NCBI GenBank assembly: GCA_026874595.1
Contig: CM049314.1
Coordinates: forward strand, 68,508,300 to 68,572,299
Direction of reading: 5' to 3'
Source: Sipunculus nudus
Taxonomy: Eukaryota > Annelida > Sipuncula > Golfingiida > Sipunculidae
DNA: 64,000 nucleotides
Numbering within the stretch: the stretch's first letter is position 1; the number at the start of each line of letters is the position of its first letter. Below the pieces are notes generated by a model that was not told where the DNA came from, searched no databases, and was given only the letters and a program-made list of their open reading frames with translations. Positions 1 through 13,569 of the stretch are shown here, in pieces. The position numbers and the translations under genes are program-made.

Positions 1-359
1 GTTTCTTTCAACAAGCAACTTCTGTAGTTGGCTTCATATTTCTGTGCCTGAATTTTTGTGAGGCTGAATTTTTGCAATTTTTTCATTTTGAACTTTTCAA
101 GAGGGTTTCATTTTCGCAATCACACCAGAAAAACAAAAACATCAAAGCACACCAGTATTTGCATTTATTATGAAAAAATAAAAAAAATCCCACACTATAT
201 CCCATTTATTTCTTTTTTATCATTATAATAATTAATTTGTTTGCATGGACTGGTTCCAAGCAAGATAAGGTTGTTGATTAATGAATCATATTTCTAGGTA
301 ACTAATCTGTTTGTACCAATGCATCATCCCCCCCTCCCCCCCCCCTCTTGTTCATCCTA

Positions 360-775
360 GTTAATTGAGCTGCATCAAGGTGAAAAAAATGACTGTCGTG
401 CATCTTGTGACCTCTGACCACATTAAATATGTATGTTTTTTTGCTGGAAATTTAACTTAAGCGAAATACTTTATTGATTAACATTTCTGATGAGTTTTAT
501 CAAAATCCTTCAAATTCTACATAAGTTATCGTGGTGACACCTGGTGACAAAGTAGGCTAGTGGACCTTGACCTTATTTAATGTGTGTGGATGTTTCCATA
601 ATCGAACTGAAGCAAGATAATCTGTTGGTTAGTACTGAGTTATGGTGAGTTTTGTGAAAATCCATCAAAGCCGCAGTAAGTTATTGCGGCGACACTAAAG
701 GTTAAGAGATGGACACACAGATGTTGGGTATACCATATGCTCCCGTCATTGACAGGCGTACAACAAAAGGGCAAC
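360..775 (+). repeat. DR1-bearing tandem-unit repeat, copy 1 with 3' hairpin tail
   Basis: Two units of about 150 bp. The first opens GTGACCTCTGACCACATTAA and the second with GACCTTGACCTTATTTAA. Both share CTGATGAGTTTTATCAAAATCC-type text and GACACC. The tail GGGTATACCATATGCTCCCG, followed by TCATTGACAGGCGTA, is a terminal hairpin also seen at 23.16 and 46.43 kb. Confidence 0.75.
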
Positions 776-2339
776 CACAGTATCTACTAATTTTGTGCTT
801 ATTTGATTATATCAATGACTGGTTTCTATTATTTATAATAAATTAAATTGGTCACAGTTTCATGCATGTATAATATTCCTTTTCAAATTATAATGCAGGA
901 GATGTCATACACTGTTTTATATCTTTTATTTCTGTTGGAACCATAAATAAGACAAAACACAAATTGGTGACAAATTAACACAGGAATTTCTTATTTCACG
1001 AGTATGCTTCTAGGTTATATGACCATGTGACAGCCTTTTAAATGATAGTCTACATATTCTTTATTTGGTAAATTTGTTAGGATTTATGACTACCGGTACC
1101 GGGCCTGGGAAATGGCAGTGAATGCTGTCACATGACACATCTCATCACCCAAACACATGAGGGCTTGCTTATTTGAAGTTTGGTTAACGACCTTACATGA
1201 AAAAAAAAATAAAATAGAACAATGAGACTCAGAGAAAAAAAGTTGAGGAAAATGAGTTCATGAATATGCTATATAACTAAATAATCGCCATCACTGAAGA
1301 AATATGCTATTTAGTTGATGATAGGTATATGAGTTATAAAGACAACAATTTGATATGACAGTAAAAATCATCCCATTTCTATGCAGCCTACAAAAGCAAC
1401 TTTTCTGATTATGATATCTCTATGTAATAATTATTAAATCAAGTGGCAAGTGTTCAGAGTATATCACATGACCATAAAAGAAAGACAGAGGACAGTGTGA
1501 CACATCAGATGACTTCAGACCAAAGTAAGAAAGACCAATCAGGACCATGGACCTACATCAGAACACAGCTATCATGTTTCAAATCTAATTTTCCTGATTT
1601 CTGCATTTTAATATTAGATTTGTTTCCTGTTGACATTTTGTTCTTGACACCCACAACATACTGATGTTACAAGACATATTCAAAGAAATCTCTTTATCTA
1701 ATTTTGATATATTATGGAATGTCCTTGCTGTTTTGTAGAAAGTTGTATAAACCCTAAATCAACTCACTATTAATTAGACCAAAGAAATATTTTATGATAT
1801 TAAGGAACTGGATTAGAAGTGACTCAACATGCCTTAAAGGGGCCTATAGCATTCTGCTATGTGATGTTTATAAACTAAAGATAATCCCTTGAAACTTTTA
1901 TAAAAAATAGGCCTGAAAACACTGAGCACTCCTACCTCATAGAGGCTGTTCATCTTGTTTTTATTCACATGATTATAACATATGGGGTGCCGGCAAAAAT
2001 GACATATTCAACAAGGACATCTGGTGGCAAGTCAGACAAACTATAGTTTTGCAAAATTTGTGTTGCTACCAGTGACCAGTTTCAACTTTCACTCATAAAA
2101 CCAGCCATTTCTTTGTTCCCATGGTTTTAATGTTTTACAACATTAGCACATGTACCGTGCACCAATTTTTTAAAAGGAATTACCTAAAATACATTAATAT
2201 GTTCAGAGAAAGCCAAAAATCACAAAAATACTATAGAATAGGTAGGTCAAGAGCTGGCTTTGAATAAGCTTGAATCTTGTATGACATTTCATCAGAAAAT
2301 GTAATTCCTTAATTTCCTAAAATGATGATGGAAAGAGGT
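776..2339. other. No gene seen
   Basis: AT-rich, apparently unique. Short ORFs (for example 1443-1664) look random. TCACATGA-type motifs occur at about 1128 and 1463. Confidence 0.5.
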
Positions 2340-2745
2340 TGTGTTTCAATCTATGCTTGTTCAATCTGTGTGGTCCCTTGTCTGTGTGCATGATATACCG
2401 GTATGTAAGAAAATCAAGACCACCGCAGACATGCTTAATACCCCTGTAATGTACCTGGTGACCTCTGACCTCATTAAATATGCATGAATTTTTATGAAAA
2501 GGTAATTCAGGTGAGAAACTCTATTGGTAATATGTATAATGAGTTTCATGAAAATTATTAATACATAGGATTTTTGGTAAGTCACCGTGGTGCCTCCAAA
2601 GTGCGGTGACCTCTTACCTCATTAATTATGCATGGATTTTGCTGGAAATCAAACTTAAGCAAGATATTTTATTGGTTTACATTTCTGATGGGTTTTCATA
2701 AAATCCTTCAGATTATTCATGAGTTATCGCAGTGACACCACAATG
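2340..2745 (+). repeat. DR1-bearing tandem-unit repeat, copy 2, tail missing
   Basis: Two units with GTGACCTCTGACCTCATTAA and GTGACCTCTTACCTCATTAA about 160 bp apart, each followed by ATGCATG and ATTTYTGATGRGTTT text. It ends at GCAGTGACACCAC without the hairpin tail, so it is truncated. Confidence 0.75.
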
Positions 2746-4517
<1,772 letters not shown>

Positions 4518-4795
4518 CGTCTACTAGCCATTTGCAATGTCTAGAATTTTCCTACACATCTGGTGATTTTATATTGACCTTGGAGGAACTGTACCCCTAC
4601 TTGTGTACAGGGCAGCCATTTACTGTGTAATCTCGAGCTTCCGTTAAGAGAGTTCAGGAGAAACAATGCCGCATTGGGCCTCCCAAGGCATCATGGGTAA
4701 TCATAGCCAGACAGATGTATGGCCGTAATGGTGTGATATCCCAGCAGATTTCTGTTCTGTTCACCCACTATCGGACAGATGGGTTGGAGAGAGAT

Positions 4796-4810
4796 GGCTC
4801 CCCCTGGTGG
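4796..4810 (-). promoter_or_regulatory. Candidate CTCF binding site
   Basis: On the minus strand the sequence reads ACCACCAGGGGGAGCC, close to the bilaterian CTCF core CCASYAGRKGGCRC (CCACCAGGGGGCGC in its best-known form). It lies in a GC-richer 180-bp stretch. This is a single motif match; occupancy is unknown. Confidence 0.4.
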
Positions 4811-4974
4811 TTAAATACAGTAATTTCTCCTGTAGCAAGATGATAAGGAACATCGTACGTTTATATGTAACCTTTGACCTAGCTGCTTCAGTTGGGTTTT
4901 AAGCATCATGTGTTGTAATCTTTGATTGTACAAGAACATTCTGATTTCTTTCACATTAAATGTAAAAAAAAGTG

Positions 4975-5225
4975 TATATGTCACAGGCAAGATTGAAATC
5001 CAGGCAGATTTAAAATTCACCTAGATGAGATTGCAACTGTGATTTTGCCTGGTAATCTTGCAATCTGAATCTGCCTGAGACTGCAATTGCAATCTCACAG
5101 ACAAAATTAAAATACATCATGAAAAAACCCAGAATTTTAATCTTGCCTAGATGATTAATTTAAAAACTGATAACATCCAGGCAAGTTTACAATCTACCTG
5201 GTCAAAACTTAAAAAGTGATATGAT
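4975..5225. repeat. Small irregular repeat resembling the foldback arms
   Basis: Short motifs recur in both orientations: CAGGCAAGATTGAAATCCAGG, CTTGCAATCTGAATCTGCCTG, CCAGGCAAGTTTACAATC. It begins TATATGTCACAGGC, compared with TATATGTCGAGACC at the foldback end. Possibly a short relative of that family, but the similarity is weak. Confidence 0.35.
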
Positions 5226-8049
5226 GTTTTTTTCCTGATATACTGTGTACTGTATATTAAGTATTAATTATGTACTTAGCACAATTTAAAAAATATGCTT
5301 TAAATATATATGAAGAAGGACAACCTTTTTTGGAATGCTCTTAAAGGCTTTTAATCCATCATTATAATAATTGTTTTCATATCATAAACATTTGATGTAA
5401 GGATTGTTTTATATGAATTTTCTCTCCATACTCCAGGATACCAAATAAATCAGAATTATTATTTTTATTTGAATATCCTGCCTCTATCAAGGCACTTACA
5501 TAGGACTGAGCCAGGGTCCTTGAGTGCTGGTGTTGAGTGACTGTACCACTTTATAATGTCCTACCTCAATATTCAGGTTACCTTATAAATAGATTTGTAA
5601 GTAGGGACCAGCTCAGGTCTGGGCTATTGCTGACCAATGCCAGTCTGATATAACTCACCAGGACCAGAAGGCAGTCTATAAAGGCAATCAGACATCATCT
5701 AATTACTTAATGGTTGTATCAGACAGCTTTGTTCATCTTCCATTTAGCCCCAGGACAGCCCTGGGGTGGGCTTTGATATTTACAAGTCCAAATCAGCACC
5801 TGCTGTTAAATCCTGTGTTAAACTGATCAGGCTGGACCTGTGCTGTCTGTGCTGTCTGCTCCCAGCTAATACCTGACATGAATTCCTGGAATCCTCTCTT
5901 GGGGTGGTGACCTTTGCCCGAGGCCCACACATGGGAGCCACTGATCCCTTTACTGCGCGGACCTCCTAATGGTTTGTGTGTAAACAATTCATGCCCCTTT
6001 CCTTGGGTCTATTAGCTCTTGACTCTTTTAAGAATTAGCATCAGACATGGGATATATATTATCCTTAATTTGTCTCTAAATTCCCCCCAAGGAACAAGCT
6101 GGCCACATTTGTTCATTTATTATTGCAGGCGGAGGCATGCAAAGACCTGGATTTGCATAAGATTGAACAATGAATTGGGCCATACCAAAAGACACCAGAT
6201 TCTCTCCTGCATCAATATCTTAATTTCATAAACCCTGGAATAATTGCAAATCTAACTAATACTAGAGATTCAAAGATTTTATTATAAGAAATGAGGAATG
6301 GGATAAATGGGGCTGATATGTACATGGGTCTTGTATTTCTATATGGTAATTTAACGTTTGTCCTTTATGAAGTAAAAAGCTAATACTCATGATAAATTGC
6401 TTATGTATTTTTTTAATGTTTGAGTTGTAACACCTCTCCCCCCCCCCCTTCTGCTGCTCACACACACACACATAAAATAATGATACGGAACAGACTTTAT
6501 ATAATTACAAGTAGGACTTTAGGGGAAAATATCCCTTTTAAGTTATATGTGGTCCACATTTCTAATAATAATGAAATAAAAAATTTATTTGCCCTAAACT
6601 GATAAATAAATATGTGACTGCAAGTGGGTAATCCATAGGACAATTACAACTGGCAAATAAATACCCTCTAGCTTTATCATTTACATCTTAAGTGCCACTT
6701 GTTGCTCCAGGAAATAACGGTGGTTGTCCATTTATTAATATGCCACACTGAGTTGACAAGAAGCAGATGGCAGACTGACGGGGAAAAAATCATCCACAAA
6801 AAATAAAACATTTTATGCAAACCTAAATCTGGGGAGGCGGGTTAATTCCAGTACATTCTCAGTTAGAGCATGTATGGCATTCAAGATGCTTTTACATTCA
6901 GTGTATGTATGCTACACACTGCTGTCTCATTCAGTGGAGGTATGGTGTGCTCGTGTTTTTATTACAGCTTGAAACATGACCAGAGTTTTTAAAGCACCGA
7001 TTTTCAACGTTTATATGGCCAAGCTCGCAAAGTTCAGGTCTGAATGTGTAAAGATGAGTGACATGTCAACAAGACAGTTGAATAGGGTCAAAATCAAGTT
7101 GCCCCCAACAGGTAAGAAATGGCCATCCATCCCTACCCTATGCACCATTATGTTTTAATGGCTATATATAAACCCCAATATAAGGTTAAGTACATGGACT
7201 GTATGTTTAATTCCTTATCATCACTTCACCTATTTCTACAAACTCCTATGTGACAAGACCTAAAAATAATTTTGTTGTAAGTGCTTTTTAGTGAAGTCTG
7301 AATATTATATGAGACTAATTAAGGTTTCATTTATCTCAAGTTGTCAGCAAGTATCTGGAAGTATGCTTAAGGTTGCCATATATACTATGAGCCATCTTAA
7401 AAGTATTTAAGAAGTATCTCTTAACATGTTATTAGTTAATTGTATTGTAAGTTGTATCAATGTATGACACATTATATATAAAGGTGTAAAGACCTGTAAC
7501 AAATTAACATTTATGGGCATTTATAACATTTAAAGGTGACATTTATTAGTTTGATATCACTAAATATTATGTTAGTACTGACCAGCTTTAAACACACATT
7601 GCCAGCATTGGTTTTTGGCCTGTTCATTATTGAAGCTAATTACTAAGACCTGTGTGGGTCAAGCATGTATTAAACATTCCAAACAGCTGCAACAGATGGA
7701 AGAATGTTATTCATTCATCATTTGCTGGCCACCAATTACCAGTACCCATTCACTGTTGGGTGGAGAGGGCATGCCAATGTGGTGAAGACTTTGGCCAGGG
7801 TTTTTTTTAATATTAATATTGAATGACTTTTTGATTGATTTTGAATTAGGTTTTTTTTTTATGAATTGCTATCAATGAATTTATATCCTACTCTGCGAAC
7901 AAACTTGCAACCAGCTGGCTAACTTCAACATGGTCCTTGTGTTCACTTCCTAGATTTAGAGTAACGCTACATAGACTTGTCATATGAATCTAAGAAATGG
8001 CATTTTGTCTACTTAAAACATCCTGGATGAAAAGAAACAACCTTTAGGG
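5226..8049. other. No gene seen
   Basis: AT-rich sequence with a 14-C run and (CA)n near 6435-6470. The GC-richer stretch 5790-6000 has a 64-codon minus-strand ORF that I do not recognise. Confidence 0.5.
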
Positions 8050-8345
8050 TGAGCCAAAGCTGATGTCAGACGACCAGATCTTGGTTCCGTTGCCAGAGAA
8101 TAAAGAGCAACATTTCCATGCACCCAATATTACACACCTGCGTTCAATTGTAACGTCTGCGATTCAGACTTTACGGTTCATCCACCCTTTTCTTGTGTAC
8201 CGAGTGATACATGAACGCAAATATTATTGCAAGTTCTGCCATTGCTTACGTTTCTGTTACAAGTTAGATTACATTTGCTGAAAAAAATCTGAGCCCTGCC
8301 TCGGAGTGAGATTTCACCAGCTGAGTCGATCCTTCATCAGTCGTT
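8050..8345. other. High-complexity island without recognisable gene
   Basis: Sequence of mixed composition (GATGTCAGACGACCAGATCT, TGCCTCGGAGTGAGATTTCA, GATCCTTCATCAGTCG) with a 72-codon plus-strand ORF (8063-8281) that I do not recognise and which lacks clear splice signals. A conserved non-coding element or a short unknown exon are both possible. Confidence 0.25.
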
Positions 8346-9589
8346 AAATGTCAGATGGAATCCATATCTCCACATATGAAGAATCAATAATTTGATTCTG
8401 CTGAAGAAAAGTGTCTAAGCTATGGTTATAAGAAAGGATATTACAGTAGAAATCCTTAAATATGAAAAATGGATCAAGAAATGACTCCCTGAGATAATAA
8501 TATGATAAATTTACAGAAATTATTTTTGTGTTTAAGAAATTACACACAAATATTAATGCAGTTAAAAATCTATACAAAATGGCAAACACATTAAGAAAGC
8601 TAGGCTCATAAAATATCAGTTTTACAGATGAATTAAATCTATGCTTAAGCACGCAATTGATATAGAAGCACACCTATTAAAGTGAAAAATACATTAAGAA
8701 ATTATCCCCTGCCAGTATTACATTAACATGAATATCAAATTAAGCAAATACAGATGGCAATGTTTTTTAGAGCATCTATGAAATGGAAAATACATCAAGA
8801 TATTATCCTATATAGTTATATAATTAACCCTTTACTGTTTGTATTTGGTTGTCACAAAACACCCCCCTTATTGTTCAGATTAATTCTAGGTTTCTCACAC
8901 TTTCAGTTTTGACACACTGTACATTAATGTTATGATTGATAATGTGATCAATTTTTGGTGGATCCTTATGAAATTTTTAACACATATTACAGAGACACCA
9001 AGCAAGAGGTTAATGACTTAACCAATCATAAATTTCACATATATCTATTAGTAGAACCAGGTAAATTAGGTAAGTTCAGGTAAGTATATTGTCTTTATTG
9101 TTTTAGCATATTTGTACATGAATGTCTATAGTATATGCCAGTGAAGACATTGTAGAATTTAGGAACAATAAGGGAATTATCATCCGCCGGTACCTGATGT
9201 AGTGTCATGGAAGATCTAGGTAAAACAGGTTAATGAAATATGATTAAGGTTATTTAATTTATTATAGGTTGGGAGTTCTGAAATAAATTAGACAAAACAA
9301 TATATGATTTGTTCGAAGAAATTTATAAAAAAAATAAACTTGTATAATTGACATGAAATATCATGTTGATTTAAATAAGGGTAAATTGCAATTGCCTACC
9401 TGTTCAGATATGAAGAACTAATTAAGACCAGGTGAACTTCAAAGAAAGGTGATAAAAAATGTAAACTGACAGTTTTTATCCATCAAATATGTATAAAACC
9501 CTATGAAAGTAGCTAGAAGTCCACCAGAATAGTAAAATCTAACATTTATATATGTATTTCAACCTTTGTAATGTTAACTTAGATTGTTT
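8346..9589. other. No gene seen
   Basis: Very AT-rich; the 109-codon minus-strand ORF at 8344-8673 has no recognisable domain and low-complexity composition. Confidence 0.5.
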
Positions 9590-9900
9590 TGGTACTCCCG
9601 GTAAAGCGTGTATTTTCGGGTGTATCTAAAACCCGGAGATCTCCGGCCGGAGATCAAAATAAAACCCAGAGATCGCGATATCTTAATTAATAAGGCAGCA
9701 ATTGGTATTAAACATTCCCCTTGACACTTCTAAATAACATCCGCATCGAATATGATACTTATTTGGAAGTGCACAAATTATTTATTCAGTTATCCACGGA
9801 TACCTCACCCGGAGACGACCCGGAGATCGTCCGGAGACCGCCATCTTGCCCAGAGATCCGCCAATGAGTGCTTCCCACTGATTCCCACTAGCCACAACAG
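9590..9900. promoter_or_regulatory. GC-rich, CpG-containing island; possible promoter or first exon
   Basis: It stands out from AT-rich surroundings with repeated CCGGAGATC motifs, the 14-bp palindrome CCGGAGATCTCCGG (9633-9646) and CCCAGAGATC twice. On the minus strand GGCAAGATGGCGGTC (start codon 9844-9842) looks like a YY1 site overlapping a Kozak-type ATG, followed by 12 open codons (MAVSGRSPGRLR) and CGG|GTGAGG at 9809/9808. That is what a short first coding exon under a CpG promoter would look like. Nothing downstream supports a gene, and it may instead be part of a repeat. Confidence 0.3.
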
Positions 9901-10059
9901 ATGCCGCCACATACATGTCTGACTTCCCCGCTCAGATATGTTATATCGTTTACGAGTCTAATTGATTGTAACTGTCACTAAAATATGCATATTGTTTAAA
10001 AAAACTGTGTTATAAACTAATAATATATTCTGTTTATTCTTAAAATGTATCAACAATCT

Positions 10060-11300
10060 TTCTAAAGTGGTGGGTCGAGTGAACTTGACCTTTGATCTCA
10101 TGACCCCAGAATCAACAGTTCTTACTTTAGTGTTTGGCCATACATAAGTCAAGTTTGAAACCAATATTTCAAACCAAACTGGTGTGATCATTTGGCAACT
10201 AATATGTGGATAAATGGCCCACATGACTTTGACCTTGTGACCCCAAAATCCATAAGTTACATCCACTATTGGCAGGTGAGCAACATCTGGAAGATAGAAG
10301 GTTTAGGACAGAAAGTTTGGATAAAAATACATCAACAATCTTTTTTAAGGAAGTGGGTCCAGTGACCTTGACCTTTGACCTTATGACCCCAAAATCAAAA
10401 GAGTTCTTACATTATTGGTGGGTCATATATAAGTCAAAATTGAAACCAATATGTCAATCAAAACTGGAGTTATCATCCAGAAACAAACATGTGGACAGAT
10501 GGGCCCCTGTGACCATGACCTTTGACCTTGTGACCCCCAAATCAATCAGGTTCTTCCCCTATTGGCAGCTCAGCTATATGTGCAAGATGGAAGGTTTGGG
10601 ATGAAAAGTTTGGCTTAAATGCATCCACTAGCTTTCTAAATAAGTGGGTACTGTGACCTTGACCTTTGACCTCATGACCCTAAAATTGAACAGAATCTTT
10701 CCCTATTGGCAGGTTAGCAACATCTTGAAGATGGAAGGTTTGTAATGAAAAGTTTGGCTTCAAAGGCATATGTATTCTTTTTAAAGAAATTAGTCCTGTG
10801 ACCTTGACCTTTGACTGCTGAACCCCAAAATTGACATGGTTCTTACTTTAGTGGCGAGTCATATAGAAGTCACATTTGAAACCAATATGTCAAACTACAC
10901 TGGAGATACCATCTGGAAACTAATTTGTGAACAGATGGCCCCTGTGACCTTGACCTTTGACCATGTGACCCCAAATTCATTTATGCTCTCCCCTTACTAG
11001 CAAGTCAGCTAAGTGCGCAAAATGGAAAGTTTGGGATGAAAAGCTTGGCTTAAAATGCAGCCATAATCTTTTTAAATAAGTGAGTCCTGTGACCTTGACC
11101 TTTGACCTCGTGACCCCAAAATCATATAGGTTTCTGCTTTAGTGGTAGGCCATACGTAAGTCAAGTTTGAAATCCATGTGTCAATACAACCTGGAGTTAT
11201 CATCTGGAAACAAATTTGTGTGGATGGATGGACTGACAGACAGACAGACGAACAGACAGACAGACAAGGTTTTTACTATATGGCATCCACTTGTGATCAT
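10060..11300 (+). repeat. Array of ~146-bp units with TGACCTTGACCTTTGACC
   Basis: The motif TGACCTTGACCTTTGACC or a close variant recurs from about 10083 to 11090; exact starts include 10363, 10654, 10799, 10944 and 11090, a spacing of 144-147 bp. Two unit types alternate (one with CTATTGGCAG, one with a TCATATATAAGTC-like segment), giving a higher-order period of about 290 bp. The array ends in a GACAGACA tail at 11230-11265. The ORFs at 9958-10266 and 10269-10604 are translations of these units. Confidence 0.9.
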
Positions 11301-11329
11301 TAAAAACACCAGGTTTTGGGAAACTAGAT

Positions 11330-11768
11330 GTAATTACAGCTGAGAAACTGACATATTTGTTGTCATTTTATAGTAAAAAAATAGAAAAATATTTGTTAAA
11401 ATGACAAAAAATACAGGTGGTGCCACCACTTTTCAGGAACTGACCAAACTAGTCAAGGTCAATATTCAAGGCAAGATTCATGACAATCCATGCATTAATT
11501 ATCAAGATATTTGAGGTTTTGTATTATATTTTTGATTATTCTGGGGGGTACTTTCAAGCCCCACAGCTCCTAGGATATAGGTCACAGTGACCTAATTACA
11601 GGTTTCCTAGGAGATTTTTTATTGACCTCCTTGGAGGTTAACATAGAAGTTTCTAGGACCAGCAGTTACGATTTTTGCCCTGCTAACGGACGGATGGACG
11701 GGCGGACGGACGACGGACAAAGCGCCATTCCTATACCTCAGTTGACTTACAGTCAGCTGAGCTAAAAA
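11330..11768 (+). repeat. Hairpin-tailed element, single-unit copy
   Basis: One unit starting at AGGTGGTGCCACC (about 11415), containing CTGGGGGGTACTTTCAAG and GTTACGATTT, a GGACGGACGACGGACAA segment and the 3' hairpin GACTTACAGTCAGCTGAGCT followed by A5. Same family as 36796-40206. Confidence 0.75.
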
Positions 11769-12147
11769 TTTGAATGTTTTTTATATGATGCTCAATGATT
11801 AAATTGATGGAAAACTCCATAAAAATTCTGTTGTCAAGTTATATTTCAGTCTGTCAGCATCTGATAACGTTTAGTATTTTACTAATCATGGTGAATCATG
11901 CCGAATCAGTATCTGAAAGATTATTTCTCCAAACAAATCCCGTCTCGAAAAGCTTTTTTGGACAATCAACACTCCACTGTAGTTGAATCCGAACGGGCTG
12001 GTTTGCCTCCAATGCCTCATGTTCACTCCAATAAATGCCTATATATACAGGGAAGGAAATATGAAGAGTCTTGGTGCTCAGGACAAATATTTAGCACATC
12101 AAATTTGAACTAGAATGGCTTTTTTTTGCACTTGCAAAAACAGATGT

Positions 12148-12507
12148 CCCCCCCCCCCCCTGTTTGCATATAGGTTATATCAATGAGACATGGTAAGAGA
12201 TCTGACCCTGTCAAGGTCACCAGGTTTCAAACTCTTTGAGATTTTGGTAGGAATCATTTGTGTGTCAAATTTTGGAGGAAAATATGACGCCCTTCAAAAG
12301 TTTTCATGTTCACAAGATAACCAAAAAAATTTTACATTTTGGCAGATTTGACCTTAAAGTAAAGATCAAGGTCATCAGTTTTTGAACTCGTCCAAGATTT
12401 TGGTAGGAACAATCAGTGTTTTAAAATTTGGAGGAAAATATATCCTACAGATGATGACAGCACTAAAAACAACATGTCTCCTCGGGGGGGGGGGGGGGGG
12501 GGGGGGG
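12148..12507. repeat. 360-bp repeat bounded by poly-C and poly-G
   Basis: A 13-C run (12148-12160) opens it and a 24-G run (12484-12507) closes it. Inside are two related units sharing GATTTTGGTAGGAA and TTTGGAGGAAAATAT. The right end ACATGTCTCCTC+G-run+AGGCATAA looks like an expanded terminal hairpin. Confidence 0.6.
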
Positions 12508-13385
12508 AGGCATAATTTAAATTCTGTTTACATAATTTTTTGTATAATTTATTGAATTGATATTGTGTTACTTTATGATTATTTGAAACATCATATAATT
12601 ATTTGGTTAAAGTGAAAAACTAAGGGTTAGTTGTCCAAACAGTGTTTACATAATTTACTATAGTTGCTCTGTTTTTGAGTACATCAGTCAATAATCACTG
12701 ACTGCTACAAGAGCCCAAATTTTAAAAAAATTCAATATCCCACTCAAACAACCTGAAATCGCACGCTTCTGGTCGGACATCTGGAACCCAGAACAGAGCG
12801 TCCTAGTGATATTTCGAGCATCACAGACGTTTACCCCATGTTCCTGAAGGCTATTATATATATTTAGTTTTTAACTATGTAATAACACTAGGTACATATA
12901 ATCTTTTGCAATTACTCACATATACCTTGAGCATATATCATCATTTTTATCTATCCCATAATTTTTTTTTCACCTGAGTAGATCAAAGCTGATATAAATT
13001 ATAATACATGAGCACACCGTTTCAGATGTCAAACCAAATAACCCCAATATAACCACTAAATGCCAGTACACATCCACAAGAATGAGGGATAATGTGACAC
13101 TGACATCTAACAGGAAACCAATAGGAAACCAAAAATACACGTCTGTCATGACAGTGTGCTGCACATGACGGAGTGTAGTTATAAACAAATTGGTGTCACA
13201 ATGACATTGTACAGAGGAGCAGTCAAAACATATTCATACTGGCTTATCATAACAAGGTTTTTTGTTATAATGTAATGCAGTTATGTCATTAATCATCACC
13301 AAAACAATTTGACCCAGTTTACCACCAGTGCACATGTTAACAATGATTAAATTTCACCTTAGGCCTGCAGATGGTACCATCATAT
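12508..13385. other. No gene seen
   Basis: AT-rich spacer between the poly-G bounded repeat and the AAT microsatellite. Confidence 0.5.
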
Positions 13386-13445
13386 GTGAGATAATAATAA
13401 TAATAAAACAACTGTTAATTAATATCAATAATAATAAAAATAATA

Positions 13446-13485
<40 letters not shown>

Positions 13486-13560
13486 TATAATTAAAAAAAG
13501 TATAATAATAAAATAAATAACAATAACAATAATAAAAATAATATTATTATAATAACAAGG
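13386..13560. repeat. (AAT)n microsatellite tract
   Basis: Long, slightly interrupted AAT repeats. The 62-aa ORF rich in Ile/Asn here is an artefact. Confidence 0.95.
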
Positions 13561-13569
13561 CCTACAGGC

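Noticed and set aside
5793-5987. 64-aa minus-strand ORF in a GC-richer patch, tested as a missing glypican exon
   Set aside because: It does not contain the expected last three cysteines or a Ser-Gly glycosaminoglycan cluster.
9958-10604. ORFs of 102 and 111 codons on opposite strands
   Set aside because: Both only translate the ~146-bp tandem units.
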